Source: CAG-390 sp045541375 (GTDB lineage: Bacteria; Bacillota; Clostridia; Oscillospirales; CAG-272). From it: a DNA stretch of 64,000 bases. The stretch covers positions 10,100-74,099 of the forward strand of contig JAZQJB010000108.1 in NCBI GenBank assembly GCA_045541375.1, in the 5' to 3' direction. Each line of letters opens with the position of its first letter. The first letter of the stretch is position 1. Under the pieces are notes generated by a model that saw only the letters and a program-made list of their open reading frames with translations, was not told the origin of the DNA and made no database searches. The position numbers and the translations under genes are program-made. Below, piece after piece: positions 25,986-34,723 of this stretch.

Positions 25986-27758
25986 ATGAAAAAACGCGTA
26001 TTATTACTTTTTATTGCTATATTTTGCGTTATTCTGTCATCCTGCAACGGCGGTGGTGCGGAAGAAACGACTGCACCGATTCCCGACACTACAGCAGAAC
26101 CTGTTGAAGAGGGAACAGTCCTTTTTGCTCCCGGGGTATGTGAATATCGCATAGTTTACCCCTCGGATGATACCGATGACGAATTCAACGCCGCGCGTAA
26201 GCTGCAGGACTTTATCGAAGAGAAGTGCGGAGTCAAGCCCGAGATCGTGAGATCGAAGAACGCGGGCGGCGAAAATGCTGATCCCGCACTCAAAGAGATC
26301 CTTCTCAGCTTTGTTGATTTTGATGAATTGGACGTTGCTATTTCCTCGATCCCTTACGGCGCGGGCGTGGCTTGCACTGTCGGCAACAAGATAGTCATCA
26401 CGGGACACGAGCGCGAAGGCTTCAAGGATGCTTTTGCAAAATTTGCGGAATGGATTGAAGAAAAGACCGAAGAGGGCAAACTTGTTCTTCCGGTTGATTT
26501 TCGGCTTACGAGCGAAAGCAGCAGCAAGAGTTATTACGAATTCAAAGACGTCCCCGGATATCCCGGCGGGATGATCGAGGATTTTTCTTCCCTCGGCGAC
26601 AAGTATTATCAAGTAACGATCTATGATACCAATGCGGAGATGTACGAGTCATACGAAAAAGTTCTTTCGGGTGATGGCTATTCGCTTTACAGCGAAAACG
26701 AGATCGCGGGCAATTTCTATTCCACTTACACTAAGGAAGACGAAATGCTTTACTATTACTATTGCCCGAATTCGGGCGAGACCCGCGTGATAATCGCCGG
26801 GGATGTTCTTCTTCCTTCACTTGATGAGATTGAGTACAAAAAGGTCTGTGAGCCCGCATTCATCGTGCTCTCGACTTATGACGACTCGGGCAAGGTCTCG
26901 GGCGATGCGCAGGGCTGTATCATCCGCTTCGAGGACGGCACGTTTATGGTCTACGACGGCGGAAACAAGAACAGCCATCAGGCGATTCATATCTATGATA
27001 CTCTCGTAAAATACGCTCCCGATCCGCAGAATATCACCATCCGCGCGTGGGTCTTCTCGCATTTCCACGGCGATCATACGGGCGCGTTTCAGAGCTACGT
27101 TGCAAGATACAAGAATTCGAAAACGGTAAAGATCGAATCCTTCATCTATAATTTCTGCAACACGACAAAGCAGACCCAGTGCATCAGCCCGGGTCAGATG
27201 ACGAATACCGAAAACGCGATAAAGAACCTTGGTGGCAATATCCCGGTTTATAAATGCCTGACGGGGCAGATATACCGCTTCCCGGGTATGGATCTTGAGA
27301 TCCTTGCATCAATGTCGGATTTCATTCCCCTCGTTATCGGCTTTGAGCGCTCCGATGCGGAAAAAGACGCGGGCGACGGAAACTCGATGAGCACGGTCGT
27401 AAGACTCATCACTCCCGAGGGCAACACCTGTATGCTTACGGGCGACTCGACTAACATTGTTCTCGATGATATGGTCGACCGCTACGGCGCGGATTATCTC
27501 GATTCGGACATCGTAACGACACCTCACCACGCCCACAACCGCGACAGCTATCGCGCGAGAAATGCGACGATAAAGTTCTATGACGCCGTCAAGCCCGAGA
27601 TCCTTGTCGTTACGTCCTCGAATATGAGTAAGTTTACCCCCACGAGTAAGTACCCTTATGAGGTCAACGTGCACGTCATCAATACCTATAATCCAGAAAT
27701 ATATCTGATGAACGCCGTGCGGCTTATCAGCTTGTCCACATTAAAAGAAATCAAATAA
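25986..27758 (+). CDS. lipoprotein with metallo-beta-lactamase fold
   Basis: About 590 aa. Signal peptide with lipobox LSSC (Cys20), then an acidic Thr/Pro linker. The C-terminal half contains HFHGDHTGAF (residues about 360), the zinc motif H-x-H-x-D-H of metallo-beta-lactamase hydrolases, with later MLTGDSTN and TPHHAHNR supplying more ligands, so zinc chemistry is plausible. An N-terminal region of about 170 residues resembles the paired sugar-binding segment seen in other lipoproteins here. ATG 25986 is used; the frame extends 3 codons upstream to a TTG. It is exported to the cell surface, and its substrate is unknown. Confidence 0.82.
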   Translation: MKKRVLLLFIAIFCVILSSCNGGGAEETTAPIPDTTAEPVEEGTVLFAPGVCEYRIVYPSDDTDDEFNAARKLQDFIEEKCGVKPEIVRSKNAGGENADPALKEILLSFVDFDELDVAISSIPYGAGVACTVGNKIVITGHEREGFKDAFAKFAEWIEEKTEEGKLVLPVDFRLTSESSSKSYYEFKDVPGYPGGMIEDFSSLGDKYYQVTIYDTNAEMYESYEKVLSGDGYSLYSENEIAGNFYSTYTKEDEMLYYYYCPNSGETRVIIAGDVLLPSLDEIEYKKVCEPAFIVLSTYDDSGKVSGDAQGCIIRFEDGTFMVYDGGNKNSHQAIHIYDTLVKYAPDPQNITIRAWVFSHFHGDHTGAFQSYVARYKNSKTVKIESFIYNFCNTTKQTQCISPGQMTNTENAIKNLGGNIPVYKCLTGQIYRFPGMDLEILASMSDFIPLVIGFERSDAEKDAGDGNSMSTVVRLITPEGNTCMLTGDSTNIVLDDMVDRYGADYLDSDIVTTPHHAHNRDSYRARNATIKFYDAVKPEILVVTSSNMSKFTPTSKYPYEVNVHVINTYNPEIYLMNAVRLISLSTLKEIK

Positions 27759-27771
27759 GGAGTATTGAGAT

Positions 27772-29712
27772 ATGGTAAATATGTCCTATATCCCGATGAT
27801 ACTTAAATATACCTCTCCCGAGGCGGTGCCGCTTTCCTTTAAGCTTGGCAGACGCAAGATCTGCGGTATCCCCGAAGAGTTTTCGCCCAAGGTCAGCCGT
27901 GAATTTGTTGATTCTAACATTCTGAAGATCACGGTCGAGGGCAAAAACAGATCGGGGCTGACGATTCGCGCCGACTACACCGAATACCGTGATTTCCCCG
28001 TGACCGAGTGGAGAGTTACTATCACCAACAACGGCAAAAAGGATACTCCCATAATCTCCGAGCTCCGCATCGGCGGCGAGATCGCCTGCGGAAAGAGCAC
28101 GCTCAAATACGGAAACGGCGACACCTGCAAGCGTGACGGTTACAGTTTCTTTGAAAAGGAGATCGACGAAAAGATCTCGCTTACTCCTTGTTCGGGCACG
28201 TCCTGTCAGGGCGCATTCCCCTATATGACGGTGCGCGGCGAGGGCGTCGAGCTTCGCGCCGCTATAGGATTCCCGTCCAAGTGGATAGCCGAGATAGCAC
28301 CCACGGAGAGGGGCATATCCTTCCTCTGTGGCCAGGACAGATGCCACACAAGACTTTCTTCGGGTGAATCCTTCACCTCGCCGAGACTGACCCTGATGAC
28401 TTACGGCGCGGGCAGTGAGTACAGAGGAATCAATATCTGGAGAAGATTCTATTTTGCTCATATCCTTCCCAAAGATAACGGCGCGCCGATGCCGCCCAAG
28501 CTCTGTCTGCACAATTTCCGTGCAGAGGGTAAACCCGAATTTACGGGCGCGACCGAGGAGAATCAGATCGGTGCGATCAACGAATATCTCCGAAAAGGTA
28601 TGAAACCCGATGTTTGGTGGATCGACGCGGGCTGGTATCCCTGCGACTACAATTGGCCCCGCATCGGAACATGGAAGGTCGATGAAGCAAGATTCCCGCG
28701 CGGACTTGCCCCGATAGGCGAGGCTTGCAAGGAAAATGACATCGATTTCCTTCTTTGGTTCGAGCCCGAGCGTGTCCGCAAGGGTGAGGAGATCGACCGC
28801 GAGCATCCCGAGTGGCTTCTTTCGGTCGGCGAGAGTGATAACAAGCTCTTCGATCTCGGCAACCCCGAGGCAAGAGCGTGGATCACCGACCGCGTGGATT
28901 CGATAATCAAGGCATCGGGCGTGAAGATCTACCGCCAGGATTTCAATTTCGATCCGCTTTCGATATGGAAGGCAAACGAGGCACCCGACCGCGTCGGCTT
29001 CCTTGAAAACCGCCACTCGATGGGTTACCTCGCATATTGGGATGAACTCGTTATCCGCAATCCCGGCCTCATCATCGACTCCTGCGCTTCGGGCGGACGC
29101 CGCAACGATCTCGAAACAATGCGCCGCGCGATCACGCTTCACTATACCGACGTCGGCTACGGCGACCACCCCATCAAGCAAAAGCAACACCGCGAGATGT
29201 TTGAGTGGATCCCATATTTCCGCGCACACAATATGAACTGGTTCGACCCCGAAACCGGCAAGTACGACGGCAAGGAGCGCGAGCCTGATAAGTTTGCTTA
29301 TTACAACGCATTTGCGCCGTCTATGACGGATATGGTGCGCTATGACGTCGATGATGCGACTGCGCTCAAACTACGCGCTTTGCAGGAGCTTTGGCGTAAG
29401 GTCGCAGAGGTTGAGCTTGAAGGCGATTATTATCCGATCACCGAATGCAACGGTTCAACCGAAGATTGGTACGCAATGCAGTTTGATGACACCGAAAAAC
29501 GCCACGGATTCGTACAGATAGTGCGAAATGTGGATGCAGAAGAGGATACGTTCCTCTTGAAGCTACCGTATATCGCCGATAACTGTCCTACTTATCACGT
29601 TTACGACAGCGATAACGGTACAATGACTGATTATTGCCCCGATGACCTTAAAAAGGGTATAGAGATCAAACTTGATAAGCACGAATCTAAGATACTTTTA
29701 TATATGTATTAA
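27772..29712 (+). CDS. alpha-galactosidase, GH36
   Basis: 646 aa. GH36 hallmarks in order: DVWWIDAGWYPCDYNW, LLWFEPERVRKG, the nucleophile region VKIYRQDFNFDP with Asp, and the acid/base region CASGGRRNDLETMRR with Asp. There is no signal peptide, so it hydrolyses alpha-galactosides in the cytoplasm after import. An N-terminal beta-sandwich of about 260 residues is normal for the family. The start follows AAGGAG. It closes the cluster 24688-29712, and a terminator follows immediately. Confidence 0.95.
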   Translation: MVNMSYIPMILKYTSPEAVPLSFKLGRRKICGIPEEFSPKVSREFVDSNILKITVEGKNRSGLTIRADYTEYRDFPVTEWRVTITNNGKKDTPIISELRIGGEIACGKSTLKYGNGDTCKRDGYSFFEKEIDEKISLTPCSGTSCQGAFPYMTVRGEGVELRAAIGFPSKWIAEIAPTERGISFLCGQDRCHTRLSSGESFTSPRLTLMTYGAGSEYRGINIWRRFYFAHILPKDNGAPMPPKLCLHNFRAEGKPEFTGATEENQIGAINEYLRKGMKPDVWWIDAGWYPCDYNWPRIGTWKVDEARFPRGLAPIGEACKENDIDFLLWFEPERVRKGEEIDREHPEWLLSVGESDNKLFDLGNPEARAWITDRVDSIIKASGVKIYRQDFNFDPLSIWKANEAPDRVGFLENRHSMGYLAYWDELVIRNPGLIIDSCASGGRRNDLETMRRAITLHYTDVGYGDHPIKQKQHREMFEWIPYFRAHNMNWFDPETGKYDGKEREPDKFAYYNAFAPSMTDMVRYDVDDATALKLRALQELWRKVAEVELEGDYYPITECNGSTEDWYAMQFDDTEKRHGFVQIVRNVDAEEDTFLLKLPYIADNCPTYHVYDSDNGTMTDYCPDDLKKGIEIKLDKHESKILLYMY

Positions 29713-29715
29713 TCA

Positions 29716-29744
29716 CAAAGCCGACCGCAATGCGGTCGGCTTTG
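29716..29744. terminator. convergent terminator after the GH36 gene
   Basis: Twelve-bp stem (29716-29727 with 29733-29744) of CAAAGCCGACCG type, loop CAATG, between converging genes. A short T run lies near the 3' side. Confidence 0.85.
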
Positions 29745-29748
29745 ATCG

Positions 29749-30408
29749 TTACATACAATATCCAATTATGCTGATATACTGCAACACACTTCCGATCAGC
29801 ACGAACACGTGGAACACCGAGTGCATATATCTGCATTTCTTTCCGAGTCCGTAAATAACCGCACCGATGGTGTAGGCGATTCCGCCCGCGAGCATGAATC
29901 CGAATCCCGCCCCGCCCATTCCCGCAATAGCGGCGGAGAAGTCGATCGCGATGCACCAGCCCATTCCGATGTAGAATACCATTGATACCTTGCTGAATTT
30001 TTCCATATCCACGGCGGTCAGGATCACAGCGGGGACGAGAAGTGTCCACACAAGCACGAACACGACCCAAGCCATGTTCTGATCGGCGTTGTAAACTCCA
30101 ATCAATGCGGCGGGGGTATATGTTCCTGCAATGAGAAGGTATATCGTGCAATGGTCAAGAATCTGCATCACGCGCTTTCCGACACAAGGCGCGAGCGCGT
30201 GATAGACGCAAGAGACGGAGTAGAGAAGTATCAGCGCCGCGCCGTATATCGCGCAAGAGAAGATCTCGCGTGCGCCCTCCGCCTTCATAAGCGTTGTGAT
30301 CAGTACGAATATTCCAAACAAAGCTCCGAGCCCGTGGGTGATCGAATTACAAAGCTCTTCGCCGAGTGTGTATTTGGGGAGTAATTTTTTTGCTTCTGCG
30401 TTGCTCAT
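29749..30408 (-). CDS. hemolysin III / PAQR family membrane protein
   Basis: 219 aa with seven predicted membrane helices. The family motifs are intact: NSITHGLGALFG (S-x3-H-x-x-x), QILDHCTIYLLIAGTYTP with the core Asp, and the C-terminal HSVFHVFVLIGS (H-x3-H). These residues form the putative zinc site of PAQR-type hydrolases. Called YqfA or hemolysin III in databases, its cellular role is unsettled. The start ATG follows GAGGTAAACC and has its own promoter at 30437-30465. Confidence 0.9.
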   Translation of the reverse strand: MSNAEAKKLLPKYTLGEELCNSITHGLGALFGIFVLITTLMKAEGAREIFSCAIYGAALILLYSVSCVYHALAPCVGKRVMQILDHCTIYLLIAGTYTPAALIGVYNADQNMAWVVFVLVWTLLVPAVILTAVDMEKFSKVSMVFYIGMGWCIAIDFSAAIAGMGGAGFGFMLAGGIAYTIGAVIYGLGKKCRYMHSVFHVFVLIGSVLQYISIIGYCM

Positions 30409-30436
30409 GGTTTACCTCTTGGTTTGTGCTGCCATT

Positions 30437-30465
30437 ATTATATTCCAAAAGTACGGTAGAAGCAA
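30437..30465 (-). promoter_or_regulatory. sigma-A promoter of the hemolysin III gene
   Basis: On the minus strand, TTGCTT (30460-30465) and TATAAT (30437-30442) with a 17-base spacer, 29 bases upstream of the ATG at 30408. Confidence 0.65.
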
Positions 30466-30499
30466 CCTACCCCTCAAAAAACAAGGTAGAATCAAAAAA

Positions 30500-30530
30500 T
30501 ACCCCACTCTACTGCCAGTAGAGTGGGGTA
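30500..30530 (-). terminator. terminator after the DUF4177 gene
   Basis: Near-perfect 15-base inverted repeat (30500-30514 with 30516-30530), TACCCCACTCTACTG and its complement. On the minus strand it is followed by a run of T, so it terminates the leftward operon ending with the small gene at 30590. Nothing else stands out in the gap 30466-30589. Confidence 0.8.
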
Positions 30531-30589
30531 AACTCGGGGTTTATCTTTGAACTAAACGGCAAAAAAGTATGATTAAAGCCGTTATTTCG

Positions 30590-30754
30590 TTAATTTGCAG
30601 TGTTGCGCTCGAAAACTACGATTATTCTGTCCTTGTCCCAGGTCATATCTGTGTTTGCTGTCACAGACACCACTCGCCAACCTTCCTTGGCAAGCTTGTT
30701 CATCTCGTTTTCGGCATCTCTGAACTTGATGTTCTCAACTTTGTATTCGTACAT
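30590..30754 (-). CDS. DUF4177 small protein
   Basis: 54 aa, below common gene-calling length limits. It reads MYEYKVENIKF, then a helix ending MNKLAKEGWRVVSV, then a beta hairpin ending IVVFERN. This is the E-G-W-x-V-V core of the DUF4177 family of tiny alpha/beta proteins of unknown function. The start is 2 bases after the stop of the M24 peptidase, so it is the last cistron of that leftward operon. A hairpin terminator follows at 30500-30530. Confidence 0.85.
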   Translation of the reverse strand: MYEYKVENIKFRDAENEMNKLAKEGWRVVSVTANTDMTWDKDRIIVVFERNTAN

Positions 30755-30756
30755 TA

Positions 30757-31839
30757 TTAGCAGATCTCAATGAGTTCCTTGGGCGAATGTGTGAAATTGA
30801 GAATTCCGTCCTCAAGAACGGCAACCATGTCCTCGATTCTGCATCCGTACTTGCCCTCGATGTAGATTCCGGGCTCGAAAGTGACGATGTGACCGGGCGT
30901 GAGCTTGCGGTCAGCGGGCATAACTCTCTGCGAAAGTCCGGGAGCCTCGTGGATATACATTCCGACTCCGTGACCGAGCGAGTGACCGAACGTGCCGGCA
31001 TAACCCGCGTTGTCAATAATGTCGCGCGCGATCTTGTCCATCTCGCGGCAGAGCGCACCGGGCTTAGCTGCTGCAAGCGCCGCAAGCTGTGCCTCAAGAA
31101 CGGTGTTGTAAAGGCGCTTCATCTCGTCATCAGCCTTGCCGATGACGATGGTACGGGTCATATCCGAGCAGTAGCCATCGATCTTTGCTCCGTAGTCCAT
31201 GGTGAGGAAGCCCTTCTCGAGCTGAACGTTTCTCGGCTCGCCGTGGGGCAGAGAGGAAGCCTTGCCCGATACCGCAATGGTATCAAAAGCGGTGGATTCG
31301 GCACCGTGCGCACGCATAAAGAATTCGAGCTCAAGAGCAACGTCGATCTCGGTCATATCGGGACGGATGAATTCCACGATGTGAGCGAATGCCGCGTCTG
31401 CGATGTCCTGTGCCTTTGCGGTGGAAGCGATCTCCTCGGCATCCTTGAACTCGCGAAGACCGTCGATGATGGCGGAAGCTCCGCCTTTTACCTCACAGCC
31501 CTCAAGAGCCGTCTTAAATGCTTCGTAACCCGAAAGGGAGATCTTTGCCTCTTCAACAGCAACGACCTTGCCGCCGCAATCCTTGACGATCTCCGCAACA
31601 ACTGCGGACTGACGCTTGTCGGGTGTCATGATCTCAAATATACCTGCCGCCTTCGAAGCCTTTGCCGCCTCGATGTAGCGGAAGTCGGTGATAAGAACGG
31701 CGCGGCTCGCGGTCACGAGAACAAGACCGTCCTGAAAATTGAAGCCCGTGATGTATCTCTGGTTTACCTCGGACGTGATGATAACGGCGTCAAAGCCTTT
31801 TTCCGCCATAGCGGCGCGAAGTTTCTGAAGTTTAGACAT
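30757..31839 (-). CDS. M24 family Xaa-Pro aminopeptidase
   Basis: 360 aa with creatinase N-domain and pita-bread C-domain. Metal ligands are readable: MDYGAKIDGYCSDMTRTI (two Asp), HSLGHGVGMYIHEAP (His), TFEPGIYIE (Glu) and CRIEDM (Glu). It removes N-terminal residues before proline. In Bacillota such genes commonly lie before efp, but here a DUF4177 gene follows and an endonuclease-IV-like gene precedes it. Confidence 0.95.
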   Translation of the reverse strand: MSKLQKLRAAMAEKGFDAVIITSEVNQRYITGFNFQDGLVLVTASRAVLITDFRYIEAAKASKAAGIFEIMTPDKRQSAVVAEIVKDCGGKVVAVEEAKISLSGYEAFKTALEGCEVKGGASAIIDGLREFKDAEEIASTAKAQDIADAAFAHIVEFIRPDMTEIDVALELEFFMRAHGAESTAFDTIAVSGKASSLPHGEPRNVQLEKGFLTMDYGAKIDGYCSDMTRTIVIGKADDEMKRLYNTVLEAQLAALAAAKPGALCREMDKIARDIIDNAGYAGTFGHSLGHGVGMYIHEAPGLSQRVMPADRKLTPGHIVTFEPGIYIEGKYGCRIEDMVAVLEDGILNFTHSPKELIEIC

Positions 31840-31863
31840 TTTCTTTTTCCTTCCGTATATAAG

Positions 31864-32712
31864 TTAAATTAAATTTTTCAACGTGTTCTTCATCGCAAGA
31901 GCATCCTCCGCCTGCGTTCCCGCAGATTCGCAGATGATTCGGGGCGAAAGCCCATCTTTTGCAATGACCTCTGCAAGCGGAGCGAAATCGGGGCCGTAAA
32001 CGCTGTCCTCGAATGTCAGATGACGCTTCTCGCCGGCAGACGTGTATTCGATCTTCGAAAAATGGCAATGCAGATCCTTTGCGTAGGAATCGCCAAGCGC
32101 TTCGCCGATCGAGTGAAATACCCGGCGGTAAGCATCGGTATCGGGGAAAAGACCGCCGACATTACGGGCGTTGAGATGTCCCCAGTCAACGACGGGGCAG
32201 AATATCGGATCGATCTTGCAAAGCGCAATGACTTCCTCAAGCGTGCCGAGCTGATTGATCTTGCCCATAGTTTCAAGACCGAGCTTTATCGGCTGATCGC
32301 CAATTTCTTCGAGAGTCTTGTAAAGTGTATCCGCGGCAAGCCCGAGTGCTTCCTCGCGCGAGATCTTCGCCGCACTTCCCGTGTGGATGACGATTATATC
32401 CGCGCCCAAAAGTGAAGCGGCGTGGAGCGAGTCCTTGATATAGGTAATGCTTTTGAGCCTTTTTTCGGGGTCAATGCCCGAAAGAGAGATGAAATATGGC
32501 GTGTGGAGCGACATCGCGATGCCGTGTTCTTTGGCTTGGTTGCCGATGGCGGTCAGCGTCGCATCCGAAACGCGCAGACCGTTGCCTGCTTGGAATTCAT
32601 AGGCATCAAGACCTATTTCTTTAAGCCACGCGGGAGCTTCGACGGTTGCCTTCCTGCCCGAGGCGTAAAAGGTATCGCAGTTGCCCGCGGGTCCGAATTT
32701 TGCAGTTATCAT
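31864..32712 (-). CDS. endonuclease IV-like TIM-barrel protein
   Basis: 282 aa. A set of putative zinc ligands matches the AP endonuclease family 2 pattern: MSLHTPYFISL (His), IVIHTGSAAK (His), LGLETMGK (Glu), VVDWGHLNA (Asp, His), and DLHCHFSK (His). It ends with RIICESAG (Glu). This suggests a true Nfo-type endonuclease that cuts 5' of abasic sites, but archaeal-like divergence means a sugar isomerase role is possible. It overlaps the next gene by 4 bases. Confidence 0.8.
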   Translation of the reverse strand: MITAKFGPAGNCDTFYASGRKATVEAPAWLKEIGLDAYEFQAGNGLRVSDATLTAIGNQAKEHGIAMSLHTPYFISLSGIDPEKRLKSITYIKDSLHAASLLGADIIVIHTGSAAKISREEALGLAADTLYKTLEEIGDQPIKLGLETMGKINQLGTLEEVIALCKIDPIFCPVVDWGHLNARNVGGLFPDTDAYRRVFHSIGEALGDSYAKDLHCHFSKIEYTSAGEKRHLTFEDSVYGPDFAPLAEVIAKDGLSPRIICESAGTQAEDALAMKNTLKNLI

Positions 32713-33224
32713 TTGTCGTCCTCCTTGTGGAGCTTGCGATAGCGTCGCAGTATCGGCTTTTCCATCAACCGTTTGAAGCGGAAAAAGAGCGTCAGCTTGT
32801 CCTTGATCGGCGGGACGAGCAGAGCGATCTTTATGCCGAGATTACGTGCGGAGAGCACGTCGGTGAAGATCTGATCGCCTAAAAATGCGCTGTCCTCTGC
32901 AGTAGCACCGACACTTTTCATGATCTCGCCAAGCCGTTTCTTGCCCGGCTTCTTGCAATCGGCATAAGCGGCAATCCCAAGCGTGCGGTTGAAAAGCTCA
33001 ATGCGATCACCGTGGTTGTTGGACACAAGAACGACCGTGATCCCCGCCTCCTTCAACGAATCAAGCCACGAGCGGATGCGCTCATCGGGCTCAGGAACCT
33101 CGTATGGTGCCAAAGTATTGTCCACGTCGCTGAACAGAAATCGCACACCGAGTGACGAAAGATATTCGGGAGTTATGTCATCAAATTTATCAAAAATTCT
33201 GTAAGGCAATAATTTTGAGAGCAT
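32709..33224 (-). CDS. YqeG family HAD IIIA-type phosphatase
   Basis: About 171 aa. HAD motif I is FSDVDNTLAPY (D-x-D-x-T), motif II VLVSNNHGDR, and the Lys/Asp of motifs III-IV lie in CKKPGKKR and FLGDQIFTDVL. The family acts on phosphorylated glycerol lipids and is often linked to phosphatidylglycerophosphate dephosphorylation. I used ATG 33224, which follows GAGGAC by 6 bases, rather than the upstream codon at 33236. It is divergent from the ATPase gene at 33372. Confidence 0.92.
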   Translation of the reverse strand: MLSKLLPYRIFDKFDDITPEYLSSLGVRFLFSDVDNTLAPYEVPEPDERIRSWLDSLKEAGITVVLVSNNHGDRIELFNRTLGIAAYADCKKPGKKRLGEIMKSVGATAEDSAFLGDQIFTDVLSARNLGIKIALLVPPIKDKLTLFFRFKRLMEKPILRRYRKLHKEDDK

Positions 33225-33311
33225 TTTAGTCCTCATTAAAGTAATATTTATTATATTTTATCATAAAAAAGTATTTTTAGCAAGAGAAATGGAGATTTTT
33301 TTGAAAATGTG

Positions 33312-33340
33312 ATGACATTTTATCGTTAATATGATATAAT
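33312..33340 (+). promoter_or_regulatory. sigma-A promoter of the ATPase gene
   Basis: ATGACA (33312-33317) and TATAAT (33335-33340) with a 17-base spacer, 31 bases before the start at 33372. It occupies the 147-base divergent gap with the YqeG gene; the leftward promoter is not clear. Confidence 0.7.
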
Positions 33341-33371
33341 TAAGTTAATAAGAGCTTGAAGGAGAACTGTG

Positions 33372-34283
33372 ATGCAATATCTTAAATCATTTACTTTGCC
33401 TACCGATGCGGATGAACTTGATTATTTGTTCGGTACAAGTTCGATGGGCAAACTGACAAAACTCGATATGCAGTGCTATGCCTCGAATCAGTATCCTTTC
33501 GGCATCTTTCCCCATAAAAAGCTCTCGAAGATCGAGTTTGAACCGATAACGATCTTTTATGGCGGCAACGGCTCGGGCAAATCGACTCTGCTCAACGTGA
33601 TCGCGGAGAAGCTGAAACTTGAACGTACTGCGCCGTTTAATAATTCGCCGATAATTGACGATTATCTTAATTTTTGTGATTACAGATTAAGCTATGGAAC
33701 TCCGTATCTCCCCGACGGAAGTTCGATAATCACGAGCGACGGAGTTTTTGATTATCTTCTCGATATCCGCGCGATAAACGAGGGCATCGACCGCCGCCGT
33801 GAGAGCATTCTTGAGGAATACGAAAGCCTTCGCGGCGAACTCACCCACAGCGGCTGGCAGATGAAGAACCTTGAGGATTATGAGGAGCTGCGCAAGAGAA
33901 ACGAGATCAGAAAAGGCACAAAATCGCAGTATGCCGCCCGTCGCCTCGGAAATACCGAATATAGGATGCATTCAAACGGCGAAAGTGCTTTTGCATATTT
34001 CACAAATAAGATTGGCTCAAACGCACTCTATCTTCTCGACGAGCCGGAAAACAGTCTTTCGGCGAAATTACAAAGGGAGCTTGCTGTATTTCTCGAAGAA
34101 GCTGTGAGATTTTACGGCTGTCAGCTCGTTATTTCCACTCACTCGCCTTTTCTACTTTCTCTGCGCGGAGCAAGGATCTACGACCTCGACGGCGCCCCCG
34201 CTTGCGTAAAGCATTGGAGCGAGCTTGAGAACATCCGCGCTTATTACGATCTTTTCGAGAGCAGAAGGCGCGAATTTGAGTAA
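33372..34283 (+). CDS. AAA family ATPase (SMC/ABC-like, single domain)
   Basis: 303 aa. Walker A is FYGGNGSGKSTLLNVIAEKL near residue 65. A signature-like NGESAFAYF near residue 206, Walker B ALYLLDEPENSLS, and the switch His in VISTHSPFLLSL form a complete ABC-type nucleotide-binding domain. There is no membrane segment. Such single ATPases occur with defence or DNA-repair partners, but here the gene stands alone between YqeG and a tRNA cluster. A GTG one codon upstream is an alternative start. Confidence 0.85.
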   Translation: MQYLKSFTLPTDADELDYLFGTSSMGKLTKLDMQCYASNQYPFGIFPHKKLSKIEFEPITIFYGGNGSGKSTLLNVIAEKLKLERTAPFNNSPIIDDYLNFCDYRLSYGTPYLPDGSSIITSDGVFDYLLDIRAINEGIDRRRESILEEYESLRGELTHSGWQMKNLEDYEELRKRNEIRKGTKSQYAARRLGNTEYRMHSNGESAFAYFTNKIGSNALYLLDEPENSLSAKLQRELAVFLEEAVRFYGCQLVISTHSPFLLSLRGARIYDLDGAPACVKHWSELENIRAYYDLFESRRREFE

Positions 34284-34329
34284 AAACAAAAATATTTTCA
34301 AAATTCTTCGGTTTTTTTCGATTTACCTA

Positions 34330-34358
34330 TTGACAAATGCTTCAATTTGTGGTATTAT
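34330..34358 (+). promoter_or_regulatory. promoter of the tRNA cluster
   Basis: TTGACA (34330-34335) and TATTAT (34353-34358), 17-base spacer, 31 bases upstream of tRNA-Gly. Confidence 0.8.
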
Positions 34359-34389
34359 ATTAGGGCGGTTTTGAAAGAGACCGAAATAT

Positions 34390-34463
<74 letters not shown>

Positions 34464-34513
34464 TAGGGACAGAATGAATGTCATCGGACATTCATTCGTA
34501 CCCCTGATATGAT

Positions 34514-34590
34514 GCGCCTTTAGCTCAGCCGGATAGAGCAACTGCCTTCTAAGCAGTAGGCCGGGGGTTCGAGTCCCTCAAGGCGCGCCA
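34514..34590 (+). tRNA. tRNA-Arg(TCT), CCA encoded
   Basis: Acceptor GCGCCTT pairs with AAGGCGC, the anticodon loop CTTCTAA gives TCT, and the T-arm is GGGGTTCGAGTCCC. CCA is encoded. It is about 50 bases after tRNA-Gly; the gap holds a TGAATGTC...GACATTCA-like hairpin near 34474-34497 that may be a processing site. Confidence 0.95.
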
Positions 34591-34595
34591 TATAC

Positions 34596-34673
34596 GGTGG
34601 GTGTAGCTCAGTTGGTTAGAGCGTCAGGTTGTGGCCCTGAAGGCCGTGGGTTCGAATCCCATCATTCACCCCA
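34596..34673 (+). tRNA. tRNA-His(GTG), CCA encoded
   Basis: The extra G at position -1 (34596), the anticodon loop TTGTGGC with GTG, and T-arm GTGGGTTCGAATCCCAT identify histidine. The acceptor contains two G-U pairs. The 3' strand TTCACCCCA (34665-34673) is also the left arm of a 28-bp hairpin with downstream DNA, so the tRNA fold and the hairpin compete in a read-through transcript. Confidence 0.95.
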
Positions 34674-34723
34674 TAAAGAAACAGCACTTCGCATCGCGAA
34701 GTGCTGTTTCTTTATGGGGTGAA
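34665..34723 (+). repeat. 28-bp perfect inverted repeat that includes the tRNA-His 3' end
   Basis: 34665-34692 is perfectly complementary to 34696-34723 around a 3-base loop (ATC). The left arm begins inside the tRNA acceptor strand and continues through CCA. The stem lacks a following U-tract, so it is not a standard terminator. Its distal half (GCACTTCGC...) recurs at 34850-34877 in front of the second structured unit. Confidence 0.9.

Noticed and set aside
27751..29229. A 492-codon open frame on the minus strand opposite the GH36 gene
   Set aside because: It lies wholly antisense to a complete, motif-bearing enzyme, has low-complexity Arg/Ser/Ala composition and no ribosome site; it is a shadow of the GC-biased codon use. 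The same applies to long antisense frames under the lipoproteins at 14402, 38622 and 41472.
33372..34283. Phage-defence ATPase such as an OLD/Gabija-like protein
   Set aside because: No nuclease or helicase partner is adjacent and no TOPRIM domain is present; it is a single ABC-like ATPase.
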